Shown here: positions 34,786 to 44,178 of the stretch, one piece after another
Position numbering within the stretch: position 1 is the stretch's first letter
How the letters are laid out: the number at the start of each line of letters is the position of its first letter
Assembly: GCF_004331645.1 (NCBI RefSeq)
Contig: NZ_SJSK01000004.1
Span: forward strand, 403,255-467,254
Direction of reading: 5' to 3'
DNA from: Pedobacter frigiditerrae
Lineage (GTDB): Bacteria; Bacteroidota; Bacteroidia; Sphingobacteriales; Sphingobacteriaceae
DNA: 64,000 nucleotides
Position numbers and translations under genes: made by a program
Notes under the pieces: generated by a model
Database searches by the model: none
The model's input: the letters and a program-made list of their open reading frames with translations, nothing else
What the model was told of the DNA's origin: nothing

Positions 34786-35988
34786 ATGTCAAGTTCAAAC
34801 AACCCAGTTCCATTAAATGAAATGGAAAGAATAATTACGCTTTCCGATTATGATCTTGACTATTCTGGCTTAGAGAATAATTTTAAGGACATTATACATT
34901 TAGCAGCTAGGGTGGCTGGCACAGAGATATCCTTAATTAATCTTATCGACTCATTTACGCAATGGTCTATTGCTCATCATGGTTTAGATGTTGAACAAAT
35001 GCCAAGGGAAGATTCAGTGTGTCAATACACCATAATGGAAGAAGACCATTTTGAAGTTGAAGATCTTTCTGCTGATGCTAGATTTACAGATAAATTTTAT
35101 GTAGACAAACCACTTAGCCTACGTTATTATTTCGGCATACCTTTAAAAACAAGTACTGGTTTTAATATTGGAGCCCTATGTGTTTTAGACACTAATTTTA
35201 AAAAACTTACGCCAGAAAAGGTTGAGCTTTTAAAGTTAATTGCAAATGAGATTGTAAATCGATTAAATACCATTAAGCTATTACAGGAGTTAAAAAGCAA
35301 GTTAAATGATGCAAAGGAAACTCATAAACGAGTTGCACATGATATTAGAGGCCCATTGTCTGGTATAATTGGTATTTCAGAAATCATTAGTGAAAGGGGC
35401 AATGAGAACCAGCTTGATGAAGTGATGGATTTTGTAACGTTAATTCATAAAAGTAGCAGATCAATTCTTGATCTAGCTGATGAAATTTTAACAGAAGAGA
35501 AAAAGAGATTAGGCGAACCACAAGGTGATGGATTTAATTTAACCGTTTTTAAAGAAAAACTAGAAAAACTATACCTACCTCAGGCCCAAAACAAAAACAT
35601 TGCTTTAAACATAAATAACGATCCAAAACTTGCAACAATACCTATTTCAAAAAACAAACTATTGCAAATTGTAGGCAATCTGATTTCAAATGCCATTAAA
35701 TTTACACCACAAGGTGGAAGCGTTACTGTTGATTTGGATCTTGCTTTAGAAATGAGCAAAAAGACTTTAAAGATCACAGTTTCAGATACAGGTGAAGGCT
35801 TGACTGAAGATTCTATATCAAGTATCCTTAGCGGCACGCAGGGCACTTCGCAAGGCACTGGAGGCGAAAGTGGTTACGGATTTGGATTAGCCATGGTAAA
35901 ACATTTAGTTGATACCTTAAAAGGCAAAATGGAAATTACTTCTGAAGAAGGAAAAGGAGCTAAATTTGTAGTTACCATATCTCAATAA
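34786..35988 (+). CDS. GAF-domain sensor histidine kinase
   Basis: 400 residues, soluble. An N-terminal GAF domain (about 25-165, with SVCQYTIM and YYFGIPLKT) is followed by HisKA (the phospho-acceptor His in RVAHDIRGPLSG, about residue 184) and HATPase_c (N-box VGNLISNAIKFTP, G1 VSDTGEGL, G2 GYGFGLAMVKHLV). It is similar to cyanobacterial and Bacteroidota GAF kinases that sense a small ligand or light; no bilin-binding Cys is evident by eye. The response-regulator gene diverges 216 bases away, so signalling to the polysaccharide operon is likely. Confidence 0.9.
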   Translation: MSSSNNPVPLNEMERIITLSDYDLDYSGLENNFKDIIHLAARVAGTEISLINLIDSFTQWSIAHHGLDVEQMPREDSVCQYTIMEEDHFEVEDLSADARFTDKFYVDKPLSLRYYFGIPLKTSTGFNIGALCVLDTNFKKLTPEKVELLKLIANEIVNRLNTIKLLQELKSKLNDAKETHKRVAHDIRGPLSGIIGISEIISERGNENQLDEVMDFVTLIHKSSRSILDLADEILTEEKKRLGEPQGDGFNLTVFKEKLEKLYLPQAQNKNIALNINNDPKLATIPISKNKLLQIVGNLISNAIKFTPQGGSVTVDLDLALEMSKKTLKITVSDTGEGLTEDSISSILSGTQGTSQGTGGESGYGFGLAMVKHLVDTLKGKMEITSEEGKGAKFVVTISQ

Positions 35989-36024
35989 AAAAGAATGCCG
36001 CTTAAATAAGTGGCATTCTTTTTT
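35989..36024. terminator. Bidirectional terminator
   Basis: AAGAATGCC (35991-35999) pairs with GGCATTCTT (36012-36020), extended inward by G-T and CTT/AAG. A run of A precedes and a run of T follows, so it can end both the histidine kinase transcript and the converging efflux operon. Confidence 0.85.
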
Positions 36025-36036
36025 ATTTACCTAAAA

Positions 36037-37446
36037 TTACTGCCAACCACCACCAAGTGCTCTATATAAAGAAACACTTGCATTTAATTGAGCTGTTTTT
36101 AATGTTGTTAAATCTAATTCTCCTTGCAGTAAATTTCCTTGAGCAGTGATAACTTCTAAATAGTTAGCCATTCCGCTTTTAAAAAGTAAGTCTGAATTTT
36201 TAACAGCCAACTGTAAAGTTCTTACTCTGTTTTGAGCAATTGAATACTCAGATTTTAAGTTTACAATTTTTGCTTGTTCGTTCGAAACTTCAACCACTGC
36301 TCCAATAACTGCTTGTCTAAATAGTAAAACCGATTGATCTCTTTCTACTTTTGCCAATTCGAATTGCGTTTTTAACTCTTTACGTTGAAAAATTGGTTGA
36401 GTAATTCCTCCGCCAACAACGCCAAATAAGGAAGCTGGAATATTAAACCAATTGCTAGCTTGAAAAGAATTTAGCCCACCACTGGCAGAAATAACTAAGC
36501 TTGGGTATAATCTTGCATTTGCAATACCAACTTTAGCGTTAGCAATTTTTAATCCCAACTCTACGTTTTTTACATCTGGCCTGATGCTTAACATTGTTGC
36601 TGGCACACCAGTTGCCAATTGCTCTGGAACTGTTAATTGTTCTAATGTGGTTGCACGTTCTATGGCTGAAGGAAATCTTCCTGTTAAGGCACTTAATGCG
36701 TTTTCTTGAATGCTTATTTCTTGGGTAACTTGGGGAATCAACTGAGACGCTCTTAATTGTTGTCCTTCTGCTTGTTGAATTGCCAATGAAGTAACCTGAC
36801 CAGCATCAAACTGCATTTTTATCATTTTTAATGTATTGTTATTTAACTCAACATTTCTTTTTGCAACAACTAATTGTGCATCTAACATTAATAACCTGTA
36901 AAAACCTGAAGCTACTTCAGCTACAATTCTGGTTTGTACTGCTTTTTTAACTTCGGCTGATTGTAAGTATCCAGCGTATGCTGCTTCTTTTTGTTTCTTG
37001 ATTTTGCCCCAAATGTCAGCTTCCCAAGTTAAAGCTAAATTAGCATTGTAATCTTCAATATGGTTTGTATTTAAAAATTGAGAAGTGCTCAATCCATTCA
37101 AACTGTTATCTGATGGTCGATTTGAATTTGCAGTAATTTGTAAATTCAATTGAGGAATATTACCCAGTTTCGCTCTCTTTAAAATCAGTTCTGCGGCATC
37201 GATATTTTTTAAGGCAATTTGCAAATCGAAGTTTTTTAATAGCGCACTATCAATTAACGAACGAATTGAAGGTGTACTAAAAAAATCCTTTAACGGCAAT
37301 GCGCCAATGCTACTTGTATCTGTACTCAATATATCCCTAAAATTTCCAGGGATATCTTCTTTTGGTGCTAAAACTTCTCTAGCGATGCCACAACTACTCA
37401 AAACGAGTAGTAATAATGCAAAAGATATATTTTTAAATGTATTCAT
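36037..37446 (-). CDS. RND efflux outer-membrane factor (TolC/OprM/NodT type)
   Basis: A 469-residue outer-membrane lipoprotein channel. Lipobox SSCG (C20), then two outer-membrane efflux protein repeats with long amphipathic helices (about 55-260 and 265-465). The first includes LTWEADIWGK, a mark of the NodT family. It would form the trimeric exit duct for the adjacent pump. It is last in the adaptor-pump-channel run; 102 bases with two hairpins separate it from the pump gene. Confidence 0.93.
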   Translation of the reverse strand: MNTFKNISFALLLLVLSSCGIAREVLAPKEDIPGNFRDILSTDTSSIGALPLKDFFSTPSIRSLIDSALLKNFDLQIALKNIDAAELILKRAKLGNIPQLNLQITANSNRPSDNSLNGLSTSQFLNTNHIEDYNANLALTWEADIWGKIKKQKEAAYAGYLQSAEVKKAVQTRIVAEVASGFYRLLMLDAQLVVAKRNVELNNNTLKMIKMQFDAGQVTSLAIQQAEGQQLRASQLIPQVTQEISIQENALSALTGRFPSAIERATTLEQLTVPEQLATGVPATMLSIRPDVKNVELGLKIANAKVGIANARLYPSLVISASGGLNSFQASNWFNIPASLFGVVGGGITQPIFQRKELKTQFELAKVERDQSVLLFRQAVIGAVVEVSNEQAKIVNLKSEYSIAQNRVRTLQLAVKNSDLLFKSGMANYLEVITAQGNLLQGELDLTTLKTAQLNASVSLYRALGGGWQ

Positions 37447-37470
37447 TTTATTAAATTTTAATTATACCAT

Positions 37471-37527
37471 TTCCTTAACCACAAGGAAATTAGAGGCAAG
37501 AACTCGCTCAAAATAGGTTGTTCTTGC
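37471..37527. repeat. Two hairpins between the pump and outer-membrane factor genes
   Basis: TTCCTT/AAGGAA (37471-37488, 6-nt loop) and GCAAGAAC/GTTCTTGC (37496-37503 and 37520-37527, 16-nt loop) stand in the only long gap of the efflux operon. There is no T run. They may adjust expression of the last gene (inference). Confidence 0.4.
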
Positions 37528-37548
37528 TGTTGTGTTTGTGAATGCTGA

Positions 37549-40500
37549 TTAGTTTCCATAATCTTCTGAATGATGCTCTGCATGTGCAACTGCTATTGGT
37601 GCCCCAGTAACTTTCTCTTGTAAAAACTGGAAGATGATAAACAATACAGGAATGACAAATACTCCTAAAACAACTCCAAAAACCATCCCTCCTGCTGCTG
37701 CAATACTAATTGAGTGATTTCCTAAAGCCGATGGACCAACTGCTCTCATCATCGGAATCATACCTACAATAAAGGCTAATGATGTCATGATAATTGGACG
37801 TAACCTTAACTTTGCTGCCTCAAGCGATGCTGCCAATAAAGATTTACCTGCTCTTCTTCGCTGAATAGCAAACTCTACAATTAGGATGGCATTTTTAGCC
37901 AGCAAACCAATGAGCATAACCAGTGCTACTTGCACATAAATATTATTTGAAATTCCTGTTAAGCCAATTGCAGCAAATACGCCAAATATTCCTGTCGGGA
38001 TTGATAGGATTACCGCCCAAGGCAAAATGTAACTCTCATATTGAGCTGATAACAAGAAGTAAACAAACAATAAACAAAGAATAAAGATGATAGCCGATTG
38101 CCCGCCAGAAGAAAGTTCTTCTTTGGTCATTCCAGAAAATTCATATCCATAACCACCTGGCAATTGTTTCGCCGCTACTTCTTCTACTGCTCTAATCGCA
38201 TCGCCAGAACTAAAACCTGGTTTTGTCATGGCATTTAAACCTATCGAATTAAATAGGTTATAACGTGATGCTGTCTCTGGTCCGTAAACTCTTTCCAATT
38301 TAACCAAGGTATTAATTGGAACCATTTCGCCAGTTTTGTTTTTCACAAACACACCATCCATTGCGGCAGAATTAGCACGGTCAGTTTTATCAGCTTGAAC
38401 AATTACCCTGTAATATTTACCAAACCTGTTAAAATCTGATGCTTGTGCGCTACCAAAATAAGCTTGCATTGTTTGTAAGATATCTTTAACACTTACACCC
38501 AATTGTGCTGCTTTAACTTCATCCAATTTCATTTCCAATTGAGGATAATCAGATTTGAATGAGGTAAACGCAAAGGCGATTTCAGGACGTTTCATCAGCT
38601 CTGCTATGAAATTGTTAGAGACTGCACTAAACTTATCCAATGAACCACCAGTTTTATCTTGCAATACCATATCCAACCCATCTATATTGCTAAAACCTGG
38701 AACAGTTGGAAAAGTGAACACAAAGAAATTAGCGCCTTTAATAGCTGATAATTTGCCCCTAACCTCGTTCATGATTCCATCTATATCTTTTATTTTACCT
38801 CTTTCATCTGTTAATTTTAAAAGCACAAATAATACGCCCGATGATGGACTAGATGATTGCGTAAGCATATTAAAACCTGATAAACCCATCAGGGTCTGTT
38901 TAGATTCCATCGTGCTTAATAAACTTTCTGCTTGTTTAATTACATCGGTTGTACGGTCCAAAGATGCACCTGCAGGCATTGACAATGAGATGGCTAAAAA
39001 GCCTTGGTCTTCTGATGGGATAAATCCTGATGGTGTTCTTTTAATCATCACACCTGTGGAAATAATTACCACAGCTAAGCCAACCAATGTTAACCAACGG
39101 AAACGAACTAAAAATCTTAACGTATTGGTATATTGATTAGTAATTTTCTCAAATCCTGAGTTAAAGCCTGCAAAAAATTTCTCTTTAAAAGTTTTCTTTT
39201 CCGCACCTGCGTGATGATTTTCCTTTAAAAATAACGCTGCCAAAGCCGGACTTAAAGTTAATGCGTTTACTGCAGAAATTACAATCGCAATAGCCAATGT
39301 AAAGGCAAACTGTCTATAAAACAATCCTGTTGAGCCTTCCATAAATCCAACTGGTAAAAACACAGCAGACATAACTAAAGTGATGGAAATAATTGCTCCA
39401 GTAATCTCACTCATCGCTGCAGCAGTTGCAACTTTTGGTGCCAAATGGCGATGTTCCATTTTTGCGTGCACCGCCTCGACGACCACAATTGCATCATCGA
39501 CTACAATACCAATTGCTAATACTAAAGCGAAAAGTGTAAGAAGGTTAATTGAGAAACCAAATATCCACATGAAGAAAAACGTTCCCAAAATGGCTACTGG
39601 CACTGCAATGGCAGGGATTAACGTAGAACGGAAATCTTGCAAGAAAATAAACACCACAATGAAAACCAAAATAAAGGCTTCAATCAAAGTATGAATTACT
39701 TGGTCAATCGATTGGTCTAAAGCATTTTTAGTATTATATAAAATCAAATGTTTAACTCCTTTCGGGAAGTTTTTAGCTGATTTTTCCATCAGCTTTGCGA
39801 TGGCAATTTGAATTTGATTAGAATTAGAACCAGCTAACTGTACTACGCCAATATTGATACCCGGCTTACCGTTAACCCTTGTGAAATTGGTATAAGAATA
39901 AGCGCCAAATTCTATTCTCGCTAAATCTTTTAATCTTAAAATGGAACCATCAGCATTAGCTTTGATAACCATTTCACCGTATTCTTCTGGTTTGTTTAAT
40001 TTCCCTTTATAGGTAATTACATACTCAAAAGACTCCTTACTGCTTTCGCCAAATTTACCTGGTGCAGCTTCTAAGTTTTTATCCTGAATAACAGCCATTA
40101 CTTCTTTTGGCGTTAATCCGTAGGTTGCCATTTTTGAAGGATTTAACCAGACCCTCATCGAATAATCTTTATTACCACCAAAAATAGTGGCAGAACCTAC
40201 ACCAGGAATTCTTTTAATATCTGGAATGATATTGATTTGGGCATAATTAGCTAAAAATGTTTGGTCGTAGTTTTTCTCATCATCTGTGAAAAGGTCTACA
40301 ACCATAATTAAACTATTCTGCTGCTTAGCAGTAGTTATACCAGCTTGCACCACTTCTGTTGGCAACTGGCTTGTAGCTTGCGAAACCCTATTTTGGACGT
40401 TTACCGCAGCTTGATCTGGGTTTGTGCCCAATTTAAAGTAAACTGTAATAACCAATGAGCCATCGTTACTTGCTGTAGAGCTCATATAACTCATATTCTC

Positions 40501-40716
40501 TACTCCGTTAATTGCTTCCTCTAATGATGGAGCAACCGAACGTAATACAGTTTCTGCATTTGCACCAGGATAAAAAGCCATAACCTGAACCGCAGGCGGT
40601 GCAATATCTGGAAATTGTTGTAGTGGTAATTTAGATAATCCCAGCACACCCAGAATTACTAAAAGGATAGAAATAACCGTTGCTAAAACCGGTCTGTTTA
40701 AAAATATTTTGAACAT
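37549..40716 (-). CDS. RND efflux pump, HAE1/AcrB family
   Basis: 1,055 residues, the usual size for AcrB-type proton-driven pumps, with 12 transmembrane helices and two large periplasmic loops. Opening FKIFLNRPVLATVISI, the transmembrane 4 proton-relay motif LVLAIGIVVDDAIVVVEAV (two Asp), GFMEGSTG, and the C-terminal GLLAKNAILIVEFA are visible. It would export hydrophobic drugs or other lipophilic compounds. Upstream is the adaptor (four bases), downstream the outer-membrane factor, and the TetR repressor gene precedes the operon. Confidence 0.96.
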   Translation of the reverse strand: MFKIFLNRPVLATVISILLVILGVLGLSKLPLQQFPDIAPPAVQVMAFYPGANAETVLRSVAPSLEEAINGVENMSYMSSTASNDGSLVITVYFKLGTNPDQAAVNVQNRVSQATSQLPTEVVQAGITTAKQQNSLIMVVDLFTDDEKNYDQTFLANYAQINIIPDIKRIPGVGSATIFGGNKDYSMRVWLNPSKMATYGLTPKEVMAVIQDKNLEAAPGKFGESSKESFEYVITYKGKLNKPEEYGEMVIKANADGSILRLKDLARIEFGAYSYTNFTRVNGKPGINIGVVQLAGSNSNQIQIAIAKLMEKSAKNFPKGVKHLILYNTKNALDQSIDQVIHTLIEAFILVFIVVFIFLQDFRSTLIPAIAVPVAILGTFFFMWIFGFSINLLTLFALVLAIGIVVDDAIVVVEAVHAKMEHRHLAPKVATAAAMSEITGAIISITLVMSAVFLPVGFMEGSTGLFYRQFAFTLAIAIVISAVNALTLSPALAALFLKENHHAGAEKKTFKEKFFAGFNSGFEKITNQYTNTLRFLVRFRWLTLVGLAVVIISTGVMIKRTPSGFIPSEDQGFLAISLSMPAGASLDRTTDVIKQAESLLSTMESKQTLMGLSGFNMLTQSSSPSSGVLFVLLKLTDERGKIKDIDGIMNEVRGKLSAIKGANFFVFTFPTVPGFSNIDGLDMVLQDKTGGSLDKFSAVSNNFIAELMKRPEIAFAFTSFKSDYPQLEMKLDEVKAAQLGVSVKDILQTMQAYFGSAQASDFNRFGKYYRVIVQADKTDRANSAAMDGVFVKNKTGEMVPINTLVKLERVYGPETASRYNLFNSIGLNAMTKPGFSSGDAIRAVEEVAAKQLPGGYGYEFSGMTKEELSSGGQSAIIFILCLLFVYFLLSAQYESYILPWAVILSIPTGIFGVFAAIGLTGISNNIYVQVALVMLIGLLAKNAILIVEFAIQRRRAGKSLLAASLEAAKLRLRPIIMTSLAFIVGMIPMMRAVGPSALGNHSISIAAAGGMVFGVVLGVFVIPVLFIIFQFLQEKVTGAPIAVAHAEHHSEDYGN

Positions 40717-40720
40717 CTTA

Positions 40721-41917
40721 TTATTTATTTGAGGCGTTATAAGCCGTTACTGTTTTTGCTTTTTCAGGTTGAATTAAATCTCCTTCTTTCAAGCTTTCGA
40801 AACCTTTAGATACAATTTGGTCTCCTGATTTTAACCCATCTTCTACCAAATAATTTGTACCACTTGTACCCAGCACTTTAATTGGTTGTTTACTTATTTT
40901 GTTGTCTTTACCTACTGCAAATACAAAAACCTTATCTTGAATTTCGATTGTTGAGGCTTGCGGTACTAAAAGGATATCGCTATGTTCTAAGCTTAATCTT
41001 ACTTTACCCGTATTGCCCGACCTTAATAAACCTTGCCCATTAGCAAAACTGGCTCTTAATGTAATTGCACCAGTTGTTTTATCAAACTGGCCATCTATCA
41101 TGTCAATTTTTCCTTGAGAGGGATAAATAGTTTGGTCGGCTAAAACCAGAGAAACTGCAGGTAAATGTTTAATTCTATCGGCAACAGAATTACCTTGATA
41201 TTTTGCATTAAAATCTATAAAATCTGTTTCTGCTAAAGAGAAGTAAACGTGTACTTCGTGAACATCAGAAAGCTGGGTTAAGGATTCAACATCTGTTGGA
41301 CCAACCAAACTACCTTGTTTTTTAGGCAGCCTGCCGATGTAACCACTAATAGGCGCTTTAATTTGAGTGTAGTTTAAATTGATTTGTGCACTGTTTACAT
41401 TAGATTTTGCTTGTTCTACATTTGCCAAAGCTATTTGATGTGCTGTTTTAGCAGTTTGCAATTGAAAAACCGAAACTACTTTTGCTTGAACCAATGGAGT
41501 TAACTTATCAATTTCTAGTTGAGCATTTAAAACCGATGCCTGTGCAGCGTGTAAAGACGCTTTTGCAGTATTTAATTGCGCTCTGAAAGGAAGCTCAGAA
41601 ATTTGAAACAACAATTGGCCTTTGTTTACTAACTGTCCTTCGTTGACAAGAACTCTGTCTATGGTACCGGCTATCTGAGGTCTAATTTCTAAATCTGTAG
41701 CACCTTGAATAGAGGCTGGATAATCTACAAAGGTTTGTTGTGAACTTTGGCTAATTGTAATTACTGGCAATGCCGGTGCTGGTGCCGCAGCCATTTGATC
41801 TGGAGCACTAGTACAACTAGCTAAAAACAAAATTGTTGTAATTAATAATAAAAATATCCACTCATTAAATAATTTAACATTGTTAGATATTGGGGCAAGT
41901 TTGGAGATATGATTCAT
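40721..41917 (-). CDS. RND efflux periplasmic adaptor (membrane fusion protein)
   Basis: 398 residues. A lipobox (FLASC, C35) follows an N-terminal hydrophobic stretch. Then come the lipoyl halves (PQIAGTIDRVLVNEGQLVNKG and the matching QIKAPISGYIGRLPKKQGSLV, quoted in part: PQIAGTID, KAPISGYIG) flanking a helical hairpin, then a beta-barrel and a membrane-proximal domain. It bridges pump and channel. A TetR-type palindrome overlaps codons 10-15, so transcription probably starts near or upstream of it. Confidence 0.93.
   Translation of the reverse strand: MNHISKLAPISNNVKLFNEWIFLLLITTILFLASCTSAPDQMAAAPAPALPVITISQSSQQTFVDYPASIQGATDLEIRPQIAGTIDRVLVNEGQLVNKGQLLFQISELPFRAQLNTAKASLHAAQASVLNAQLEIDKLTPLVQAKVVSVFQLQTAKTAHQIALANVEQAKSNVNSAQINLNYTQIKAPISGYIGRLPKKQGSLVGPTDVESLTQLSDVHEVHVYFSLAETDFIDFNAKYQGNSVADRIKHLPAVSLVLADQTIYPSQGKIDMIDGQFDKTTGAITLRASFANGQGLLRSGNTGKVRLSLEHSDILLVPQASTIEIQDKVFVFAVGKDNKISKQPIKVLGTSGTNYLVEDGLKSGDQIVSKGFESLKEGDLIQPEKAKTVTAYNASNK
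41872..41888. promoter_or_regulatory. TetR operator-like palindrome, copy 3
   Basis: ATTTAACA-T-TGTTAGAT: eight-base arms with one mismatch to the perfect copy at 41961. It lies inside the first codons of the adaptor gene. Confidence 0.5.
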
Positions 41918-41960
41918 AATTATTGAGATTTTAATTTGTTTATTTTAACGATTATAATTT

Positions 41961-41977
41961 ATCTAACAGTGTTAGAT
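41961..41977. promoter_or_regulatory. TetR operator, copy 2 (perfect palindrome)
   Basis: ATCTAACA-G-TGTTAGAT is a perfect 8+1+8 palindrome between the tetR stop and the adaptor start, 44 bases before the latter. It is the best candidate for the repressor site of the pump operon. Confidence 0.75.
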
Positions 41978-41996
41978 TATTGGGCAAAAAAAATGA

Positions 41997-42596
41997 TTAG
42001 TCGTTTATGGTTTTAATGATAGCCTTAATCGCGCTTCTTAAAATTTGCTGATTAATTTCATCATTAGCTCCTTTTTGAACTAAATTGATAGATACTAAAC
42101 CATGTATTAACGACCAGAAAGTATAATATTTTAAGCAAGATGTATCTTCAGATACAGGTTGTTTAGTCAGTAATTTTTCAATTGCATCATAAAACAAATC
42201 TGTTGTATACTCAGCTTCAGGCATTTTAGTATATAGCTCGCAACAATTCACTTGTACGCCATACATCAATTGGTAAAATTCCTTTTCAGCAAAGGCAAAA
42301 TCCCAATAAGCTAACCACATTGCTTCCAACTGTTCTTCTGGATCTGTTTTACTGTCTCTAGCAGCTTTTACCTTTACACCTAAATGTATGTAGCCCTGTC
42401 TGGTCAGTTCAAATAAAATGCCTTCTTTATTGGAGAAGTATTCATAAATAATCGGAGCTGTATATTCAATTACATCAGCAATTTTGCGCATACTTAAAGC
42501 AGCCCAACCTTCTTGTTTTACAATTTGTAAAGCAGCATCCAGAATACTCTTACGAGTATCTTCTTTTTGACGCAGAATTCTTTCTTTACTTCCCAT
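41997..42596 (-). CDS. TetR/AcrR-family repressor of the RND efflux operon
   Basis: 199 residues. N-terminal TetR DNA-binding domain (about 12-60: TRKSILDAALQIVKQEGWAA-type helix 1, then LSMRKIADVIEYTAPIIYEYFSNKEGIL, quoted in part: MRKIADVIEYT, IYEYFSNKEG), then a helical ligand-binding domain typical of the TetR_C_13-like group. It is directly upstream of the adaptor gene on the same strand. Matching palindromes lie before its own start and before the adaptor, so autoregulation and pump repression relieved by a drug are expected. Confidence 0.92.
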   Translation of the reverse strand: MGSKERILRQKEDTRKSILDAALQIVKQEGWAALSMRKIADVIEYTAPIIYEYFSNKEGILFELTRQGYIHLGVKVKAARDSKTDPEEQLEAMWLAYWDFAFAEKEFYQLMYGVQVNCCELYTKMPEAEYTTDLFYDAIEKLLTKQPVSEDTSCLKYYTFWSLIHGLVSINLVQKGANDEINQQILRSAIKAIIKTIND

Positions 42597-42619
42597 TATT
42601 ATTTAAGTGCCATAAAATA

Positions 42620-42636
42620 ATCTAACACTGTTAAGC
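42620..42636. promoter_or_regulatory. TetR operator-like palindrome, copy 1
   Basis: ATCTAACA-C-TGTTAAGC: the left arm is identical to the perfect copy and the right arm matches for five bases. It lies 24 bases before the tetR start codon, consistent with autoregulation. Confidence 0.6.
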
Positions 42637-42747
42637 AAATGTATAAACAGTTTTAAAAATACGTATCATTTATTTGTCAGATAAAACAGAAAGTGCATTT
42701 AACAAACATTAACAGTCTTTTTTGAAGGATCTTTTTTACATTTAAAG

Positions 42748-44043
42748 ATGGAAAAACATTCAGAAAACTCAAAACCTTGGTTAATTAGCAAAAGATTTTT
42801 TACACTGCTATCTATATACTTTGCCTTTTTGATGGTAGATTTTACAAGTAGCGATGAATTGTTTCCTCATTTTGTATATGTGTTAATGACACCATATACA
42901 GAATTTTGGCATTGGATAGTGCCTTGGTTTGGCGAACACGTTTTGCATTTGAGTTATCCTATTACTGTTAAACCAAATGGCAGTGGCGATACCACTTATA
43001 ATTATGTGTTGCAATTATTATGGATAATTTTTGCGCTAATCATCACAACAGTTTGGACGATATTAGATAGAAAAAGACCGTCTTATTACCAATTTCAATA
43101 TTGGTCGAGAATAGTTATTCGTTACTTTTTAGCCTATATGCTTTTTGTTTACGGATTTGTTAAAGTCATCAAATTACAATTCCCTTTTCCAGATTTGATA
43201 AGATTGACTGAACCTTATGGAGATTCTACGCCGATGGGTTTAGCCTGGACCTTTGTAGGTTATTCATCAGGCTATAATTTATTTACAGGCGGAGCCGAAG
43301 TTTTGGCTGGCATTCTTTTATTCTATAAACGCACCACACTTTTTGGCTCCTTGGTTGCAATGACCGTTATGGCAAATGTGGTTGCAATGAATTTTGCCTA
43401 TGATATTCCTGTAAAAATATTCTCACTCAACTTATTAATAATGGCTGTTTGGATAGCTTGGTATGATAAGGATAGATTAATCAATTTCTTTTTCCTCAAT
43501 AAAGTTACGGCTCCATCTGTAATTGAATATCCTTATCACACAAAGTGGAAAAAAATTGTTCAACTTTCATTAAAGTCGATTGCTATTTTATTTGCCTTAT
43601 ACTCTACCTTATATAGTAATCTTAACACTGCAAAAGAATATGGTGATGCCGCACCAAAACCTCCATTATATGGAATTTATGATGTGAAGACTTTTAGTTT
43701 AAAAGGAGAATTACTTGCGCCACTTACCACAGATTCAACTCGTTGGAAAAGAATGATAATTGGTTATCCGGGTTATGTCCGAATTACAAAAATGACAGAT
43801 AGCAATGTTTGGATGAAACTAAAGGTTGATACGAATGCTAAAACCCTAAAACTCACATCTACAAAGGATAGTACTAATCAATATAACTTAGGATATAAAA
43901 AACTAGGAAAAGACCAAGTGATTGTAAAAGGGTTAATGGGAAAAGATTCTGTAAGTATTCAATTTAAGCAGTTCGACCATACCCAATTCAATTTGGTAAA
44001 AACTGGATTTCATTGGATTAACGAGTATCCTAATAATAGGTAA
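42748..44043 (+). CDS. DoxX-like polytopic membrane protein
   Basis: 431 residues. Seven to eight hydrophobic segments in the first 285 residues (first around 17-33) include the DoxX-like stretch YFLAYMLFVYGFVKVIKLQFP and GLAWTFVGYS, then GAEVLAGILLFYKRTTLFGSLV (quoted in part: GAEVLAGILLF). The last 140 residues form a soluble domain of beta character with no recognised family. DoxX relatives take part in respiratory or redox reactions, but no specific function can be given. It is divergent from tetR, with no operator copy next to its own start, and stands alone. Confidence 0.8.
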   Translation: MEKHSENSKPWLISKRFFTLLSIYFAFLMVDFTSSDELFPHFVYVLMTPYTEFWHWIVPWFGEHVLHLSYPITVKPNGSGDTTYNYVLQLLWIIFALIITTVWTILDRKRPSYYQFQYWSRIVIRYFLAYMLFVYGFVKVIKLQFPFPDLIRLTEPYGDSTPMGLAWTFVGYSSGYNLFTGGAEVLAGILLFYKRTTLFGSLVAMTVMANVVAMNFAYDIPVKIFSLNLLIMAVWIAWYDKDRLINFFFLNKVTAPSVIEYPYHTKWKKIVQLSLKSIAILFALYSTLYSNLNTAKEYGDAAPKPPLYGIYDVKTFSLKGELLAPLTTDSTRWKRMIIGYPGYVRITKMTDSNVWMKLKVDTNAKTLKLTSTKDSTNQYNLGYKKLGKDQVIVKGLMGKDSVSIQFKQFDHTQFNLVKTGFHWINEYPNNR

Positions 44044-44144
44044 ATAATAGGCCTATAGTTTTTACTTCGCATTTCTTCATTCCTGTTAAAACGGGAATCC
44101 TAAAACACTAAACAAACCATTAATTAGATTTTCATCGCATTAAG

Positions 44145-44165
44145 ATACCCAATCAAGTTGGGTAT
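44145..44165. repeat. Perfect 8-bp hairpin between converging genes
   Basis: ATACCCAA (44145-44152) and TTGGGTAT (44158-44165) around TCAAG. With an imperfect ATTCC/GGAAT dyad near 44082-44098, it forms the only structure between the DoxX-like and GAF genes. It may serve as a weak terminator or be a dispersed repeat. Confidence 0.5.
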
Positions 44166-44178
44166 GACGTAAAATTGA

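Noticed and set aside
38555..39136. 193-codon plus-strand frame inside the RND pump gene
   Set aside because: Antisense shadow of the well-conserved pump sequence.
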